Part shown: piece after piece, positions 1 to 14,200 of the stretch | Numbering within the stretch: the stretch's first letter is position 1 | Layout of the letters: each line of letters opens with the position of its first letter | Assembly: GCA_947652605.1 (NCBI GenBank) | Contig: OX393576.1 | Coordinates: forward strand, 62,472,966-62,536,965 | Direction of reading: 5' to 3' | DNA: 64,000 nucleotides | Origin: Elmis aenea | Taxonomy: Eukaryota > Arthropoda > Insecta > Coleoptera > Elmidae | Notes under the pieces: model-generated | The model's database searches: none | Told to the model about the DNA's origin: nothing | The model's input: the letters and a program-made list of their open reading frames with translations, nothing else | Program-made: the position numbers and the translations under genes

Positions 1-650
1 ACGTTATTTAAATTTTGATACTGTTCTTATATAAATTACATGCTCTGAATTCAATGGAACACGCAGTTTTTCGCTATCACATTAACTTTTTCAGCAAAAT
101 AGAAAAACAGATTATTTAGTTTTTAAAGAAAAACAACACATAATTAAATTTCAAAAATATCTGAACAAAAAACTGTTTGGATAATTTATATAAGAATAGC
201 TGTCCCTATATAAATCACATGCTCTGAATTTAATGGGCCGCACAGATTTTCGTTATCTCATCAAGTTTTTCAGCAAAATGAAAAAAAAGATTGACGAGTC
301 TCTAAAAAAACAAATTTATTTCAAAACTATCTAAACAAAAACCTATTTGCACAATTTAAATTGTAATTGCTGTTCTTGTATAAATCACATGCTCTGAATT
401 CAATGGCGCACACAGATTTTCGCTATCACATCAAGTTTTTAAACAAAATGGAAAAACAGATTAATGATTCTCCAAAAAAAAAGAAGCTATTTAAACAGAT
501 ACCTATTTGTATAATTTATACAGGATTGCTGTTCTTATAGATATATAACATGCTCTGAATTTAACGGCACACGCAGTTTTTCGCTATCTCATCAAGTTTT
601 TCAGCGAAATGGAAAAAAAGGTCAATAAGTCTAAAAATATTTTTTTTACT
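1..650. repeat. Tandem repeat, about four ~170-bp units
   Basis: A block containing ACATGCTCTGAATT, then a TTTTCGCTATC segment and an A-rich stretch, recurs with spacing of about 160-180 bp, starting near 21, 201, 371 and 529. Copies differ by scattered substitutions and small indels. The array may continue left of the window. There is no coding potential. Confidence 0.8.
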
Positions 651-3600
651 TTAAAACAATTCTTAATTTAACTTCCGAAAGAACCGAGGAAAGAACAGAT
701 ACTTTCATTCAAATGTGTTTGAAACCAAAAGGAGCAAGGTCTAATGAATTGAGGAATTGTACCCACTCAAACCCGTGCCTTTTAGCAGCACTAAATTTAG
801 CACTATCTTAAGATAAATAAATCTACATTCTTTATACAGCCAGAGACTATGCCTGCATTTATAAAATCGTTTCCAGAAGCATTTCGAAATTAATAATCTC
901 TCCCTAACTCCACTACATACACAACATCAATACATGCAAACCACTTCTAGCTAGAATTAATGGTGCACTACCGTTATCTGCCCATTGTCTTCTGCACCTA
1001 TTATCCTTGTAAAACACCTATACTTCACATTTGGAACCCCAATCCTTTTCAAGAAGGCTCTTTTTCTCGTCCCTTGTAAGTGTAGTAAATGCGTTGAACT
1101 AAGTTTGTTGGTTATTTTTTCGGAGAAATCTGGGATTGGTTTCCATTAAATCTTTTAGAACTTTAAATTCATCACTCTTCACAAACTTTAAGTAACCACT
1201 TGTACACTTGCTTTAGGGTAGAACTTTCTCGGTGTACAACATTTTAATGTATTTGATCAATTGACGTTATTAGAACATTGGTGATTGGAAATTTTTTTGA
1301 TTTGCACATCTTAAGGCAATCTTTTTAAAGTAAACACGTATGGATAAAAAAGTATTCAATAGTTGCGTCAAACTTTTCAAAAATGTTCGTATCAAATTTT
1401 ATAAAAGTAAATCTGTACAGTATTAATATTAAAATAGTACAAAAATAACTTTATATACCAGTTTTTACCCTAAACTTGATTTGTGTCATGAATAAGGTTA
1501 TCCAAAAAATAAAAACTAGCGCAAGTTTCAGAACGCCCTAAAAGTGGAAATAATCGAATTAATTGCTTCGATACCTTTGTTAAAAATCTACAACTAATCT
1601 TTAATAATCCATCACAGAAAGAAAGTTTTTTGAATCAACAATACGCTGTTACAATGTCATGTAAATTCGTTTTGTGAATAATTATCCTTATTTTAATTCA
1701 GGCTTGACTTCTTTGTGTTGGAATTGAGCATTCAAATATTCATGATTTTACTGCAAATATTCGTTAAACTGTTTTACATGATAAAGATGGATAATTTTTT
1801 GACAAAAGCACACACTATGTAGTTATTCAAATTCAAAAATATCTCATAAAATCAAATAATTGTGTTGTGAAGGTTTTTTTTTGCGTTATAAGTTCAAATT
1901 ATTTTTGCTGGCAATAAAGTATTGTACTATTTTTAATGTTGTTTTTAAAGAATTTGTTACTTCTTGAATTTTAAAGGAGCATTTTTCTTCAAAAATTCGT
2001 AGTTCTGCTACTGGCTCTATAAATAAAAATGTGATTTCAATATCATAATCATGATATAATAATCTGTAACGTGCGGTTATGCAACGTCGTTATTTACTTA
2101 AGAGTTTTGTTGCCTTAATGAAATTGCTTAACCCCTTTAACTTCAAAACTCTAGCGGCGATGTGGCTCGTGTCGTCGGATGCGCTGGAGGACTCCGTCAC
2201 GTCGTTTAGCGTAGTCCACCAGGTCTAGAGTAGCTGTGAAGTAGTGAGGTTGGCGAAATTAAACATTTACTTTTTGATCGGTGTTTATTATTCATATTTT
2301 GTTCAAAATTTTGTAGTTGGTTTTAACGTAGACTTTTGAATATGTTTGTGGTATGGATGCGTATGTATGAAATTACATGTGTGTGTGTGTGTGCCATTCA
2401 ATGTTGGTGTATGTGTGTATTTGTTTTAAACTCCAACCAGGCCCGTCGAATAGCGAAAGCTCGCCCATCAGACTTTTGTTGGAGTTGGTAGGAAGACTTT
2501 ATGGGGTCGATCGATAAGCGATAATTCTCCCGCAGACATAGTATAAATAATAAATTAATTAATAAATTAAAAAATTTTAAAAAAAATAAACTTGTTAGAA
2601 ACCAGCAAACCATAGTTTAATTTTATCTAAAAATGTATGTTGATAATAATAAAATGTGTTCCCGCCCCCAATCTAGCGCAATTACTCCCAGTAATAGTTA
2701 TTGCAACGCAGGTTAAAGTAATAACTTCCTTGCTACAGTTTAGTTTCGATATTTATTAAGTTAAATAATTCACTTCGCAAGCTTAATTGTCGTTGAAATA
2801 AACAGGTTGTGACTACATTTAAGTAAGTTGTCTGCTTTAAAACCTTTTAACCAGTAATTTCAGCAACGCAATAATAAATGAAGCTCTTTCTGAAATTGGT
2901 GTAACAATATATTTTATCGAGCGTCCGTTTGTTTGAAACGTACCTATTCCCATGGTAACAAATATCTTAAAAAAGATACCTATCGTAAACCCATCAATGA
3001 TTTGTCAGGATGTTCTGGCGTTTGTTCAAATAAGGGTGGTTTAGATAATTCTCGAAAATTGAATGCATGAATTGTAAATGTCCGTTTACAAAGGTACTTA
3101 AAAACAAAACAAACTGGGGCAGTGTATGGATATCGAGGGAATTGTGCCCTCTACTGTAACCAACAGGTATGCATTAGTATTTGTTGAATGCACGCAAACT
3201 TTACGTCCTTTTATTTGAATTTTTTGGATTCCTGCAACGGCCTAAAACCATACGCACGTTATTAAACGCTTGTCTGCTTTGAAAGTCCACGCATTATTAC
3301 CCAATCCTATGCTGTAAACAAAAATAAAAGCTTGAGTGTTAAATTTAAGTATGAAAATGTATTAGATCCTTATTTTTCATTTTTTAAGATATGTTTAATT
3401 AAACAATTTTCGCCCATCGGCGTCTTATTTTAGGAGAATAAATAAAGTTTCCACAATTTTTAATTGGTTCTGCTTTATTTATTAATAAGGAACATAAAAA
3501 TTTAGCCGTTTAAATAACATCCTTTATTTCGAATTGCTAACGTCCCGGATTCTATGGAAAAATCCTGAATTTCTTGGACGACATTTGAATTTTTAGACAA

Positions 3601-4040
3601 ATACGGAATATTTTAGAAGATTCGAAGATTTTCAGAAGAATCCCGAACTTTTCGGAATAGAGTCCGATTTTCCGGAATATTTCCGGATTTTATATAACAC
3701 AACAATTTTTAGATAGAAACAAAGTTGGTGTTCTTATAACATTTACTCAACAACCTGTAGAGTAAAAAATTAGTTTTTCCTAATAAAGATTTAAAAACTT
3801 TAGACTATAGTATACCTACCGACTTTTCAATCATAATTTGTATGAAGGTAATTTCGTGTTATTTAGGGTGCAAATACCGTGTGAATAAAGTTTAAAGATT
3901 TTATTGAAAATATGTGAAAGTACTAAATCGCTCAAAATTTTCAAAAACAAGTTAATTACTCGAAAACAATTAATTTTAGGCCTACATGACCTTTCACATT
4001 TTATAAGGTAAAAAAAAGAAGAATCCAAAAATGTAATACT
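651..4040. other. Intergenic DNA, no gene recognised
   Basis: This stretch is AT-rich with stops in every frame. A (GT)n microsatellite sits near 2379-2396. A GC-richer island at about 2140-2235 stands out from its surroundings and could be a leader exon or promoter of the first GST gene, but no splice donor or promoter motif settles this. Confidence 0.5.
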
Positions 4041-4043
4041 ATA

Positions 4044-4364
4044 CAGGGTGTTCGATTTAAAATAACTAATTTGGTTGTCACAGCGAATAAACCGTAAAAA
4101 GCAAAACAAAAGCGAGTATAGGTACTAATAAAGCGCAAAATAAGATAGCGATGCATATTTTATAAAAAAACATTTTGTTGTTAAATCAATATTTTAGAAG
4201 ATAAAATCGGTATTTCATACTTTTTTATGTTAAAATTCACCTTTTTTATAAACTATAACTCGATAACCATCGAGTTTTGGACTATGGCTTATATAAAATT
4301 TTTGCTTAAATTGACTTAAGGAACATGCTCCTTAAGTTTGCCCGTTTGGTCGTACAACACCCTG
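4044..4364. mobile_element. Short non-autonomous TA/CAGGGTG element
   Basis: The ends are inverted copies of CAGGGTGTT (left, 4044) and AACACCCTG (right, ending 4364), each flanked by TATA, so the target site looks like TA. The interior has no ORF. The length of 321 bp fits a miniature inverted-repeat element (MITE) of the family that recurs across this window. Confidence 0.65.
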
Positions 4365-4870
4365 TATAGTCTTTACACCTTTTCATTTTTTATAAACAAT
4401 TTGTGATCATAATTCAAACGAACTAAAAGCTATTAATATTTTTTTAAGAAGTAAATAACTTGTGTGTAAAGTTTTAAACCAATTGTTTTAGTTCAAAAAT
4501 ATGTTTGTTCACAAAACAGTTGCACACTGTCCTTTTTTTGAAACATTTTTAATCCTAATTTAAGTTGAAAGTGATTAACTGTTATTTGGGATGCCTATAA
4601 CGTGTGTAGAAGTTTTGAGCTAATAAGTTTAATTAACAAAATTTTATTTTTCCCAAAAAAAGTACAAAGGCCATACTATCAAAGAGTTACAGAATGCTTT
4701 TTTTTAAATTTTAATCATAACTTTGTTATGATCTTTCTGTAACAAACAAAAGTTTCAAAGAACAAACGCTATATTTGTGCTTTTCTTTTCCGTTAGTTTT
4801 AAATTTTACGCCTCATATTTTTAAATCTCGTTCAGCCTTACAGTTTTCTTGCAGCTCAAATAAAAACAAA

Positions 4871-7800
4871 ATGAACGGAGGAAATATTGACTTGTACTAT
4901 TTTCCTGCAAGTGCACCATCACGGGCTGTTATGTTACTTGCTAGAGCTCTTGGTGTTAAGTTAAATCTGAAGATGATTAACATATTGGCTGGAGAAACCA
5001 TGACACCAGAATTCCTAAAGGTACATTACGCAAAAACCTAGCATTTAAATTTAATATAAATGTATTAGAATAGGTAGTTATTGTTGTTCTTAGTATTTAA
5101 AATACCAAATGATCGCTTGGAAATTCGTAGTGTGATAACAAAAAAAAAAAACAGAACAAAGATATTTATTTAAATCTTTATCTTTTATTAATATTAGTTA
5201 AGTCATCTAGGTACTAAAGAGTAATTTTGTGCTTTTTGTTGAGCACAAAGGCGTTTAATCACTGGGAGTTTTTCCGTATGTTTAATTTACACTTATTTCC
5301 AAACAAAGAACCATAATGTACTGCAGCTAATTGTAACTACACTACAAACAAGGTTTTACAAAATGCTAACCGCGACATAATGGATTACAATGAAGAGAGT
5401 GCGAGTAATAATTTAAAGACCGTTTAAAACTTTTAAATATTTGCACTACAACCGCTCCGGTAAAATTTGTAGCTTAGCTTCAAATGTTATTATTTTTATT
5501 TAGTTTTATTCCCTTACGTGTTACCAAACAACATTTTAAAGCTGCATCTACAAAAAGTTCTGTACGTGATATACACATTCGGTGTAAAAAATATGCTTTG
5601 ATTAAACTAAATACTGTTGTTAACATTTATTTTCTATGTAGATTAATCCACAACACTGCGTCCCCACGTTGGTCGATAATGATTTTATCATTTGGGAAAG
5701 GTATAACATACATTGCATGAAGATAACGTAATAAATTCCTTACCTATAAATATTTTAGTCGCGCAATTTTAAAATATTTGGTCGACCAATACGCTAAAGA
5801 TGATAGTTTTTCGCCAAAGGACCCAAAAAAGGCAGCCATCGTTAATCATCGCTTGTTCTTTGATGCTGGAACTCTGTATAACTCCCTTGGAAGTTATTTT
5901 GTAAGTCATTAAAGAGTTATTTGCAAGTAGACACCACTAGTTTGTTTCAGTTTCCTGTTATGGCTTTTGGTAAGCAACCAGATCCAGTTCTGGCCGCTAA
6001 AGTAGAAGAAGCTTTGGGTTGGTTAAATGGATTTTTACAGGATAGTCGATGGGTTGCTGGAGATCAAATAACAATTGCGGATTTTTCTATTATTCCTGCT
6101 GTTTCTACAGCTGAGGTAAACTTACTAAATCCAACGTAATCTTGAACAGTTATTTTTTGTCTGCATTAACTCAGGCCAAGAAAGTTGTTCGCAAAAGAGG
6201 GAAATTGTTAAAGAGGCTATTATTTTACCATGGCAAACAAGCTATTGTATGCAGATGTAACCATTTTATGAATAATTTATACATACCCTTTATTCATTGC
6301 ATTTAACTGGTCGTAGCTATAAGCCCTAAACCTAAATGATTTAAACTTTAATCAACCTATTGTTTAGCTACACATTCATTTGATTACAGTACCGAAGCAA
6401 AATTATAAAAATCTAAGCAGTATACAGGGTGAGTCACGACGGACGCGTCGGAGTTTTATGGCGAAACAGTTTGTATTTTCCAATTTCTGTCGCTGTTAGA
6501 TTATGTAAGTCAATAAGGGCTACATTTTAAAAATATTTTCAAATATACAGGGTGCTCCAAAAAAGTGTGCCATATCAAAGTTATACTTTTTCTTATGGAA
6601 CACCCTGTATATTTTTACATTTTTGGATCCCTCTTTAAATTTAATTCAAAAAATGTAAAAGGTTATATGGGTCTTAAGTCAACCGTTCTCGTGAAAATTG
6701 CATTTTCATGAAAATACAGTATTTTCAAAAATTTTCCACATTTGAAAACTTTGACAAGTCTAAAGAAATTCGCTTGGAGATAAGATTGACAATAGATTAT
6801 GTAACACTTTGCACCACCTACATTTTTAAAATATTATACAGGGCGTTTTTTACGCTTGGTCAAAGTTGTGAAACTTTAAACATCGATAACTCATTTTTTT
6901 TAAATACAACACCCTATATTTTTTTACACCGTCTTATAGAAAATTTAATTCTCTTTTGAAAACATTAAGGCTGTTTTTCACCTAAAATTTATATTTTCCG
7001 AGATATCGCGATTTTATTGTTAATTATTAGGGCAAAGTAATATTTTCAAGTAAGCCATGAAGGTAGACAGCGGTAATTTGAAACAATTGAAAGAAAAAAC
7101 AAGAAACTTATAATTTTGTCGTTTGCCTACACATTTTTGACATTTTTTTATAAGAAAGTTGTAGATTTACCATTTTTACGTTTAAATATAGGTTTCTCAT
7201 CAGGGCCACAATATTTTTCATATAATTGAGTTTGATCGTTTGGCAAGTCCTAAAATGTATTAGGTACGAGAACGGAACGCTGATTTAAAAAAAAAGTCTT
7301 GTCTAATTTTACATTTAAAAAAAAAAAACATGGTTGGTACTGTTTTTGGTAGAGTGTCGTAGTGTAGTATCGCAAACAGACAAAAAATGGTTTATAGGAT
7401 TTAGTAATTATCTTATAACACTGATCCAATAAATAAATGCATAAATAATTTAAAAAAATCTCTATTTAAACGTAAGTATGGTAAAACTACAACTCTCCTA
7501 TAAAAATATGTCAAAAGTGTGTAGTCAAACGATAAAATTATAAGTGTCTTGTTTTTTCTTTCAATTGTTTCAAATTACCGCTGTCTACCTTCATAGCCTA
7601 CTTGAAAATATTACTTTGCCCTAATAATTAACAATAAAATCGCGATACCTCGGAAAATATAAATTTTAGGTGAAAAACAGCCTTAATGTTTTCGAAAGAG
7701 AATTAAATTTTCTATAAGACGGTGTAAAAAAATATAGGGTGTTGTATTTAAAAAAAATGAGTTATCGATGTTTAAAGTTTCACAACTTTGACCAAGCGTA

Positions 7801-8548
7801 AAAAACGCCCTGTATAATATTTTAAAAATGTAGGTGGTGCAAAGTGTTACATAATCTATTGTCAATCTTATCTCCAAGCGAATTTCTTCAGACTTGTCAA
7901 AGTTTTCAAATGTGGAAAATTTTTGAAAATACTGTATTTTCATGAAAATGCAATTTTCACGAGAACGGTTGACTTAAGACCCATATAACCTTTTACATTT
8001 TTTGAAGTAAATTAAAAGAGGAATCCAAAAATGTAAAAATATACAGGGTGTTCCATAAGAAAAAGTATAACTTTGATATGGCACTCTTTTTTGGAACACC
8101 CTGTACATTGGAAAATATTTTTAAAATGTAGCCTTTATTGACTTACATAATCTAACAGCGACAGAAATTGGAAAATATAAACCGTTTCGCCATAAAACTC
8201 CGACGCGTCCGTCGTGACACCCTGTATATTTGCCACTCTCCTATAAATAACAATCTCGTCAAAGATTTGTACTGTGTTCAACTGTTTTAAATTCTGTGCT
8301 TTGAAGTTGGTTAAACTAACACGCAATGTCGTTCTAAATAAAATTCTGAAACGAACGTACATTGTCAGGCTTATATATAAATGGCGTTCCGTATGTTTTA
8401 GGCTGTACAGTTTGATCTGTCCAAATATCCAAATATTTTGGCGTGGTATGATAGAGCCAAAAAAGAGATGCGCCCGTATGGATATGAGGAGATCGACAAA
8501 GTTGGCGCTAATATGATTCGAGAAGGATTTAAAAAAGCTTTAAAATAA
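4871..8548 (+). CDS. GstD: Delta-class glutathione S-transferase (GST-1), five coding exons, 220 aa
   Basis: This enzyme would conjugate glutathione to electrophiles in cytosolic detoxification. Exons are 4871-5020, 5642-5700, 5759-5900, 5951-6115 and 8402-8548; all introns are GT-AG and the joined frame is open. The N-terminal thioredoxin-like domain (about 1-85) has the SAPSR loop with the likely catalytic Ser14, the cis-proline in CVPT (Pro58) and the glutathione-binding Glu69-Ser70. The C-terminal helical domain holds the TIADF folding motif near 158-162. The 220-aa length is normal for the class. Two things differ from the neighbouring paralogues: an extra 58-bp intron splits the Ser70 codon, and Ser17 replaces the Cys of the SAPCR motif. 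Intron 4 (6116-8401) is mostly a foldback transposon. A possible acceptor ending at 4854 suggests an upstream leader exon. No disabling change is seen. Confidence 0.92.
6425..8224. mobile_element. Foldback element with ~770-bp inverted arms, in GST-1 intron 4
   Basis: The arms run about 6425-7191 and 7463-8224 and are nearly identical inverted copies around a ~270-bp loop. The ends are CAGGGTGAGTCACGACGG and its complement, flanked by TA. Each arm contains an apparent small ORF (6708 on +, 7683 on -) that encodes the same peptide. These ORFs mirror the inverted repeat and are not judged to be genes. Smaller CAGGGTG/CACCCTG motifs occur inside each arm, suggesting nested insertions. Confidence 0.85.
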
Positions 8549-8603
8549 TTTTCATTACACGTTAAGCACTACCTTATACTGCGCTTTCTTTGCACAACAA
8601 ACA

Positions 8604-8609
8604 AATAAA
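8604..8609 (+). terminator. Poly(A) signal of GST-1
   Basis: AATAAA lies 55 bases after the GST-1 stop codon, followed by T-rich sequence. Confidence 0.7.
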
Positions 8610-11250
8610 ACTAATTGCATTGCAACACGTTATTTTATTATTTCCTTGTCATATTTGAATCAACGCCCGCCCATGCGTAATCATCAGCAAATTTAAATAG
8701 TGTTAATTTGCAAAATTAAAACGTTGCTCATATAAATTCTATAAACGTTCTATAAATATTTATTTTTAAATTACAAATCGCAATCTCGTTTTTTTACAAT
8801 ATTCTTTAGAGATATACAGTAATTTTAACATTTAAATGTAATAAGCAAACCCCTATGAAACAAATATCTGAAGGTTGATTTGTTTTTATGTTGAATCAAC
8901 ATTACAGCACATTAATACTTCGTTAGCTCTTGGTTAAATTGTTTTTATTAGTTATTATAACCTAAGGGCATTGATAATTTCGCAATATTTATGTCTTTTT
9001 GCCACAAAAACGTGTTATTTAATAACAACCAACAAAGTATATCCCAAATACGCATGTTTTGAACAATTTTTACTTCTGCAATTTTTTAACCAAAAAAGGT
9101 TATGAAGTAAGCGATTATTAAAATCTGTGCCATCTTCATGTACGTCAATATGCTTTAATTATTTATTAAAATTGTTCAATAATAAATTCATTGTTACTTT
9201 TGCCATCTAGTTTGTAGTAGCTGCTACTGTTATGTTAGTAAGAGAGGTAATATCATTGATTTTCAAGGAGTCTAGAGAGGGTATTATAGAATTGCACCAA
9301 ATGTACGAACCGAAACTGTAGGTGTAAGCCATCTACTGTGATAAAGCTATTTGGCTAATTAAATGAACATTATAAAATATTACATAGCAAAAAACTAATA
9401 ATTCATTACCAATAAGAGTATTACATTGCTCTTGTGTGTTTTTATTTAAAAATAAATTTAAATTGTTTATTGTATGCAGATTTAAACCCGTAAAACTAAA
9501 TCATTATTTCAAAATTTTACCAAAAAATTGCTTGAAATAATTGATTACAATCGAAGATTGCAAACTGAATCTACAAGTACGTTTAGTTGCTGTAAAATTG
9601 TTATTACCAAGACTGGTCTTGTAAAACTCGAGAAATCTTAACTGAAAATCACGTAAGTTACCCAACACATCACTACTATTAATTTTAGTTTAGTTTATGT
9701 TATTTTACATATTTGGTGTCTGGTTATGTTTTAAAAATTTGTGTTATTTATTTATAAATTATTAAGACCTGGAGACACTTAGCATTTCTCTAGACTTGTA
9801 TATAAATTAGAATAAAATCTACATCACATCCTGTGTTATCTTTAACTGAAAAACTAGCTATTAACTCCTTAGTTTATCAAGGATGACAAATGATAAGGAA
9901 GCAATAAGCATTCTCCTAAAAAAAAAAACTCTGCTTGACGATTAAAATAGATTAGCATAGACATGGAACCAGCTTAAATATAGGTTTGATGATTTTTACA
10001 TTACTTATTTTGTAATATTTTTATTGAAGCTTACTTTTGAATATTGTATATATTAAATGTCAATAACCTAACCAATTTTAGCCACGTTGATAATTTACAG
10101 TTGAAAATTTTATTATATACAACTGTATCACGTATTTATGACATAAAATATTGTAACAAAAACTTGCAAATACGTTCCTGCATAGCGGAACCTCATCAAG
10201 CATGCGGAATTTACTATTTCCTCTGCTCATAGTCGAAGATAAATACTTTTAAAAATATGAACGTAGAATGCTGAACCGTCACAGTCTATCAACTGCAATA
10301 ATTAGTTATATATTTATTGCATCGAAAAATTTGATCCTGTCAGGTGACAGAATTATTTGTCTAGTTTTTGGCACCTGCAGTTTAAAAAACATTAAATTAC
10401 ACATAAATTTAATACCAAGAAATGTGGTTAAGCTATTCATAATTTAACACTCATTATTTTGGTTGCTGTAAAAGAACGAAAAAAAAAAACTCTCATCAAT
10501 TATTGTTTAAAACAACAGCTTAATGACTTGTGGAGTGAATTAACCTTGCTGGTTGATTAGCCCTAATAAGTACTTGTTACTTTAGTTGAGGCAATTTTGC
10601 ATATTATATAGAAATTTTCGGTTTGGTTTAAGTAAATCTGTGATTAAACTTTTGCTTTTATAATCAGCTTTCTCCTTCAAAAAACGTGAAATAGTTTAAG
10701 TGCAGTAAGCTTACACTCAAATTACATAAAACTAAATTAATGTGGCTTAAAGTTTAATTTGTTTTATAGCTTTTGTTAACTAAACGTATTTTGCTCAAAA
10801 TCTAAAAGTGCAAGTAAACAAAAACTGAATTGTAGAAATCCTGTCGTGTTTTCAATGATACTCTGTACAAATTATTGGTTACCGATCACCTTGAAAATCG
10901 TTTTTCTCTGCAAGTAACCTTGGTACTGCTTTTAGTCATACAACAGTAAGCACAACCAGCCCACAATACTCATTTATGCATAGTCATACCTCTAATATTA
11001 TTTAAATTGTACATTTCCAGTAAAGTAGCAAATACGTAGTTTGTATATCTAGTTGATTGCTAAACCAAGCCTGGTCTTACATATCTACAAACGATGCACC
11101 TCAAAAAAAAAACTAACAGATTCTTATTTAAACTTATTTATATTAATAAACAAATTAAAAAAATAATTCAAGCATTTATTTCATTATTTTTTAATTTTGT
11201 GAACGAAAAGGTTTGACTACTTCCAATTTTGAGATAATTTCATATATGTA
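8610..11250. other. GST-1 to GST-2 intergenic DNA, no gene seen
   Basis: AT-rich sequence with frequent stops in all frames. I see no conserved protein, RNA gene or well-bounded repeat here. Confidence 0.5.
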
Positions 11251-14200
11251 CAGTGATGCGCAAAAGTATGGAAACATGGACAAATATCTAAAACATCATT
11301 ATAGATACTACAATAAAATCTATCTAAGCGTTATCGTGTTTTGCGTATTTGATGAAAATACTGAGGTTGCAATACGACTTCCGGTTCAACCGGAAACGGA
11401 AATTTTAAATGGAACACCCTGTATTTATTAACTAAACAAAGCAAAATTTCCTTACTATTGACCTCCTTTCGAAACACATTCCCGAATAATTTTTCAACCA
11501 ATTTTCAGGATATGTTTATCATGCTTATATTCAACGAAAACATGATTTAGGAAACGATCCAATATTTTTTTTGTAAGAAACTTCAACAATTACCTCAACA
11601 AAGCAAAATTTCCTTACTATTAACCTCTTTTCGAGACACATATTCCCGAATAATTTTTCAACCGCTTAAGATATTGACTTGAAATTTTTAGGATATGTTT
11701 ACAACACTAATCTACAACGAAAAAATAATTTAGGATACGATTCAATATTTTGTTTGTAAGAATCTTCAACAATTAACTCAACAAAGCAAAATTTCCTTAC
11801 TGTTGTTAACCTCCTTTCGAGACACATATTCCCGAATAATTTTTCAACCGCTTAAGATATTGACTTGAAATTTTCAGGATATGTTTACAATGCTTATCTA
11901 CAACGAAAAAATAATTTAGGATACGATCCAATATTTTGTTTGAAAGATACTTCAACAATTAACTCAACAAAGCAAAATTTCTTTACTATTAACCTCTTTT
12001 CGAGACACATACTCCTGAAAAAAATTGAAACCGCTTAAGATATTGACTTGAAATTTTTAGGATATGTTTATAATGCTAAACTACAACGAAAAAGTTATTT
12101 AGGATACGATCCAATATTTTGTTTGAAAGATACTTCAACAATTAACAAAGCAAAATATCCTTACTGTTAACCTCCTTTCGAGACACATATTCCTGAATAA
12201 TTTTTCAACCGTTTAAGACATTGACTTGAAATTTTTAAGATATGTTTATAATGCTTATCTACAACAAAAAAATAATTTATGAACGATCCTTTGTTTGTAA
12301 GAAACTTTAACATTTAACTCAACAAAGCAAAATTTCCTTACTATTGACCTCCTTTTAGACACATATTCCCGAATAAATTTTCAACCGCTTAAGATATTGA
12401 CTTGAAATTTTCAGGATATGTTTACAATACTAATCTACAACGAAAAAATAATTTAGGATACGATCCAATATTTTGTTTGTAAGAAACTTTAACAATTAAC
12501 TCAACAAAGCAAAATATCCTTACTATTGACCTCCTTTCGAGACACATATTCCCGAATAATTTTTCAACCGCTTAAGATATTGGCTTGAAATTTTCAGCAT
12601 TTGTTAATAATACTAATCTACAACGAAAAAATAATTTAGGATACGATCCAATATTTTGTTTGTAAGAAAGTTCAACAATTAACTTAACAAAGCAAACTTC
12701 CCTTATTGTTAACCTCTTTTCGAGACACATATTTCCGAATAATTTTTCAACCGCTTAAGATATTGACTTGAAATTTTCAGGATATGTTTATAATGCTTAT
12801 CTACAACAAAAAAATAATTTAGGATACGATCCAATATTTTGTTTGTAAGAAACTTTAACATTTAACTCAACAAAGCAAAATTTCCTTACTATTGACCTCC
12901 TTTCGAGACACATATTCCCGAATAATTTTTCAACCGCTTAAGATATTGACTTGAAATTTTCAGGATATGTTTATAATGCTTATCTACAACGAAAAAATAA
13001 TTTAGGATACGATCCAATATTTTGTTTGTAAGAAACTTTAACATTTAACTCAACAAAGCAAAATTTCCTTACTATTGACCTCCTTTCGAGACACATATTC
13101 CCGAATAATTTTTCAACCGCTTAAGATATTGACTTGAAATTTTTCGGATATGTTTACAACACTAATCTACAACGAAAAAATAATTTAGGATACAATCCAA
13201 TATTTTGTTTGTAAGAAACTTTAACATTTAACTCAACAAAGCAAAATTTCCTTACTATTGACCTCCTTTTAGACACATATTCCCGAATAATTTTTCAACC
13301 GCTTAAGATACTGACTTGAAATTTTTAGGATATGTTTACAATACTAATCTACAACGAAAAAATAATTTAGGATACGATCCAATATTTTGTTTGTAAGAAA
13401 GTTCAACAATTAACTTAACAAAGCAAACTTCCCTTATTGTTAACCTCCTTTCGAGACACATATTCCCGAATAATTTTTCAACCGTTTAAAATATTGACTT
13501 GAAATTTTCAGGATATGTTTACAATGCTTATCTACAACGAAAAAATAATTTAGGATACGATCCAATATTTTGTTTGTAAGAAACTTCAACAATTACCTCA
13601 ACAAAGCAAAATTCCCTTACTGTTAACCGCCTTTAGAGACACATATTCCCGAATAATTTTTCAACCGCTTAAGACATTGACTTGAAGTTTTTAGGATATG
13701 TTTATAATGCTTATCTACAACGAAAAAATAATTTAGGATACGATCCAATATTTTGTTTGTAAGAATCTTCAACAATTAACTCAACAAAGCAAAATTTCCT
13801 TACTATTGACCTCCTTTCGAGACACATATTCCCGAATAATTTTTCAACCGCTTAAGATATTGACTTGAAATTTTCAGGATATGTTTACAACACTAATCTA
13901 CAACGAAAAAATAATTTAGGATACGATCCAATATTTTGTTTGTAAGAAACTTCAACAATTAACTCAACAAAGCAAAATTTCCTTACTGTTGTTAACCTCC
14001 TTTCGAGACACATATTCCCGAATAATTTTTCAACCGTTTAAGATATTGACTTGAAATTTTTAGGATATGTTTATAATGCTTATCTACAACGAAAAAATAA
14101 TGTAGGATACGATCCAATATTTTGTTTGTAAGAAACTTCAACAATTAACTCAACAAAGCAAAATTTCCTTACTGTTGTTAACCTCCTTTCGAGACACATA

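Noticed and set aside
6708..7943. Two open frames, one on each strand, encoding nearly identical ~83-residue peptides
   Set aside because: They are mirror images of one sequence in the arms of the foldback element, with AT-rich composition and no motif; duplication comes from the inverted repeat, not from gene conservation.
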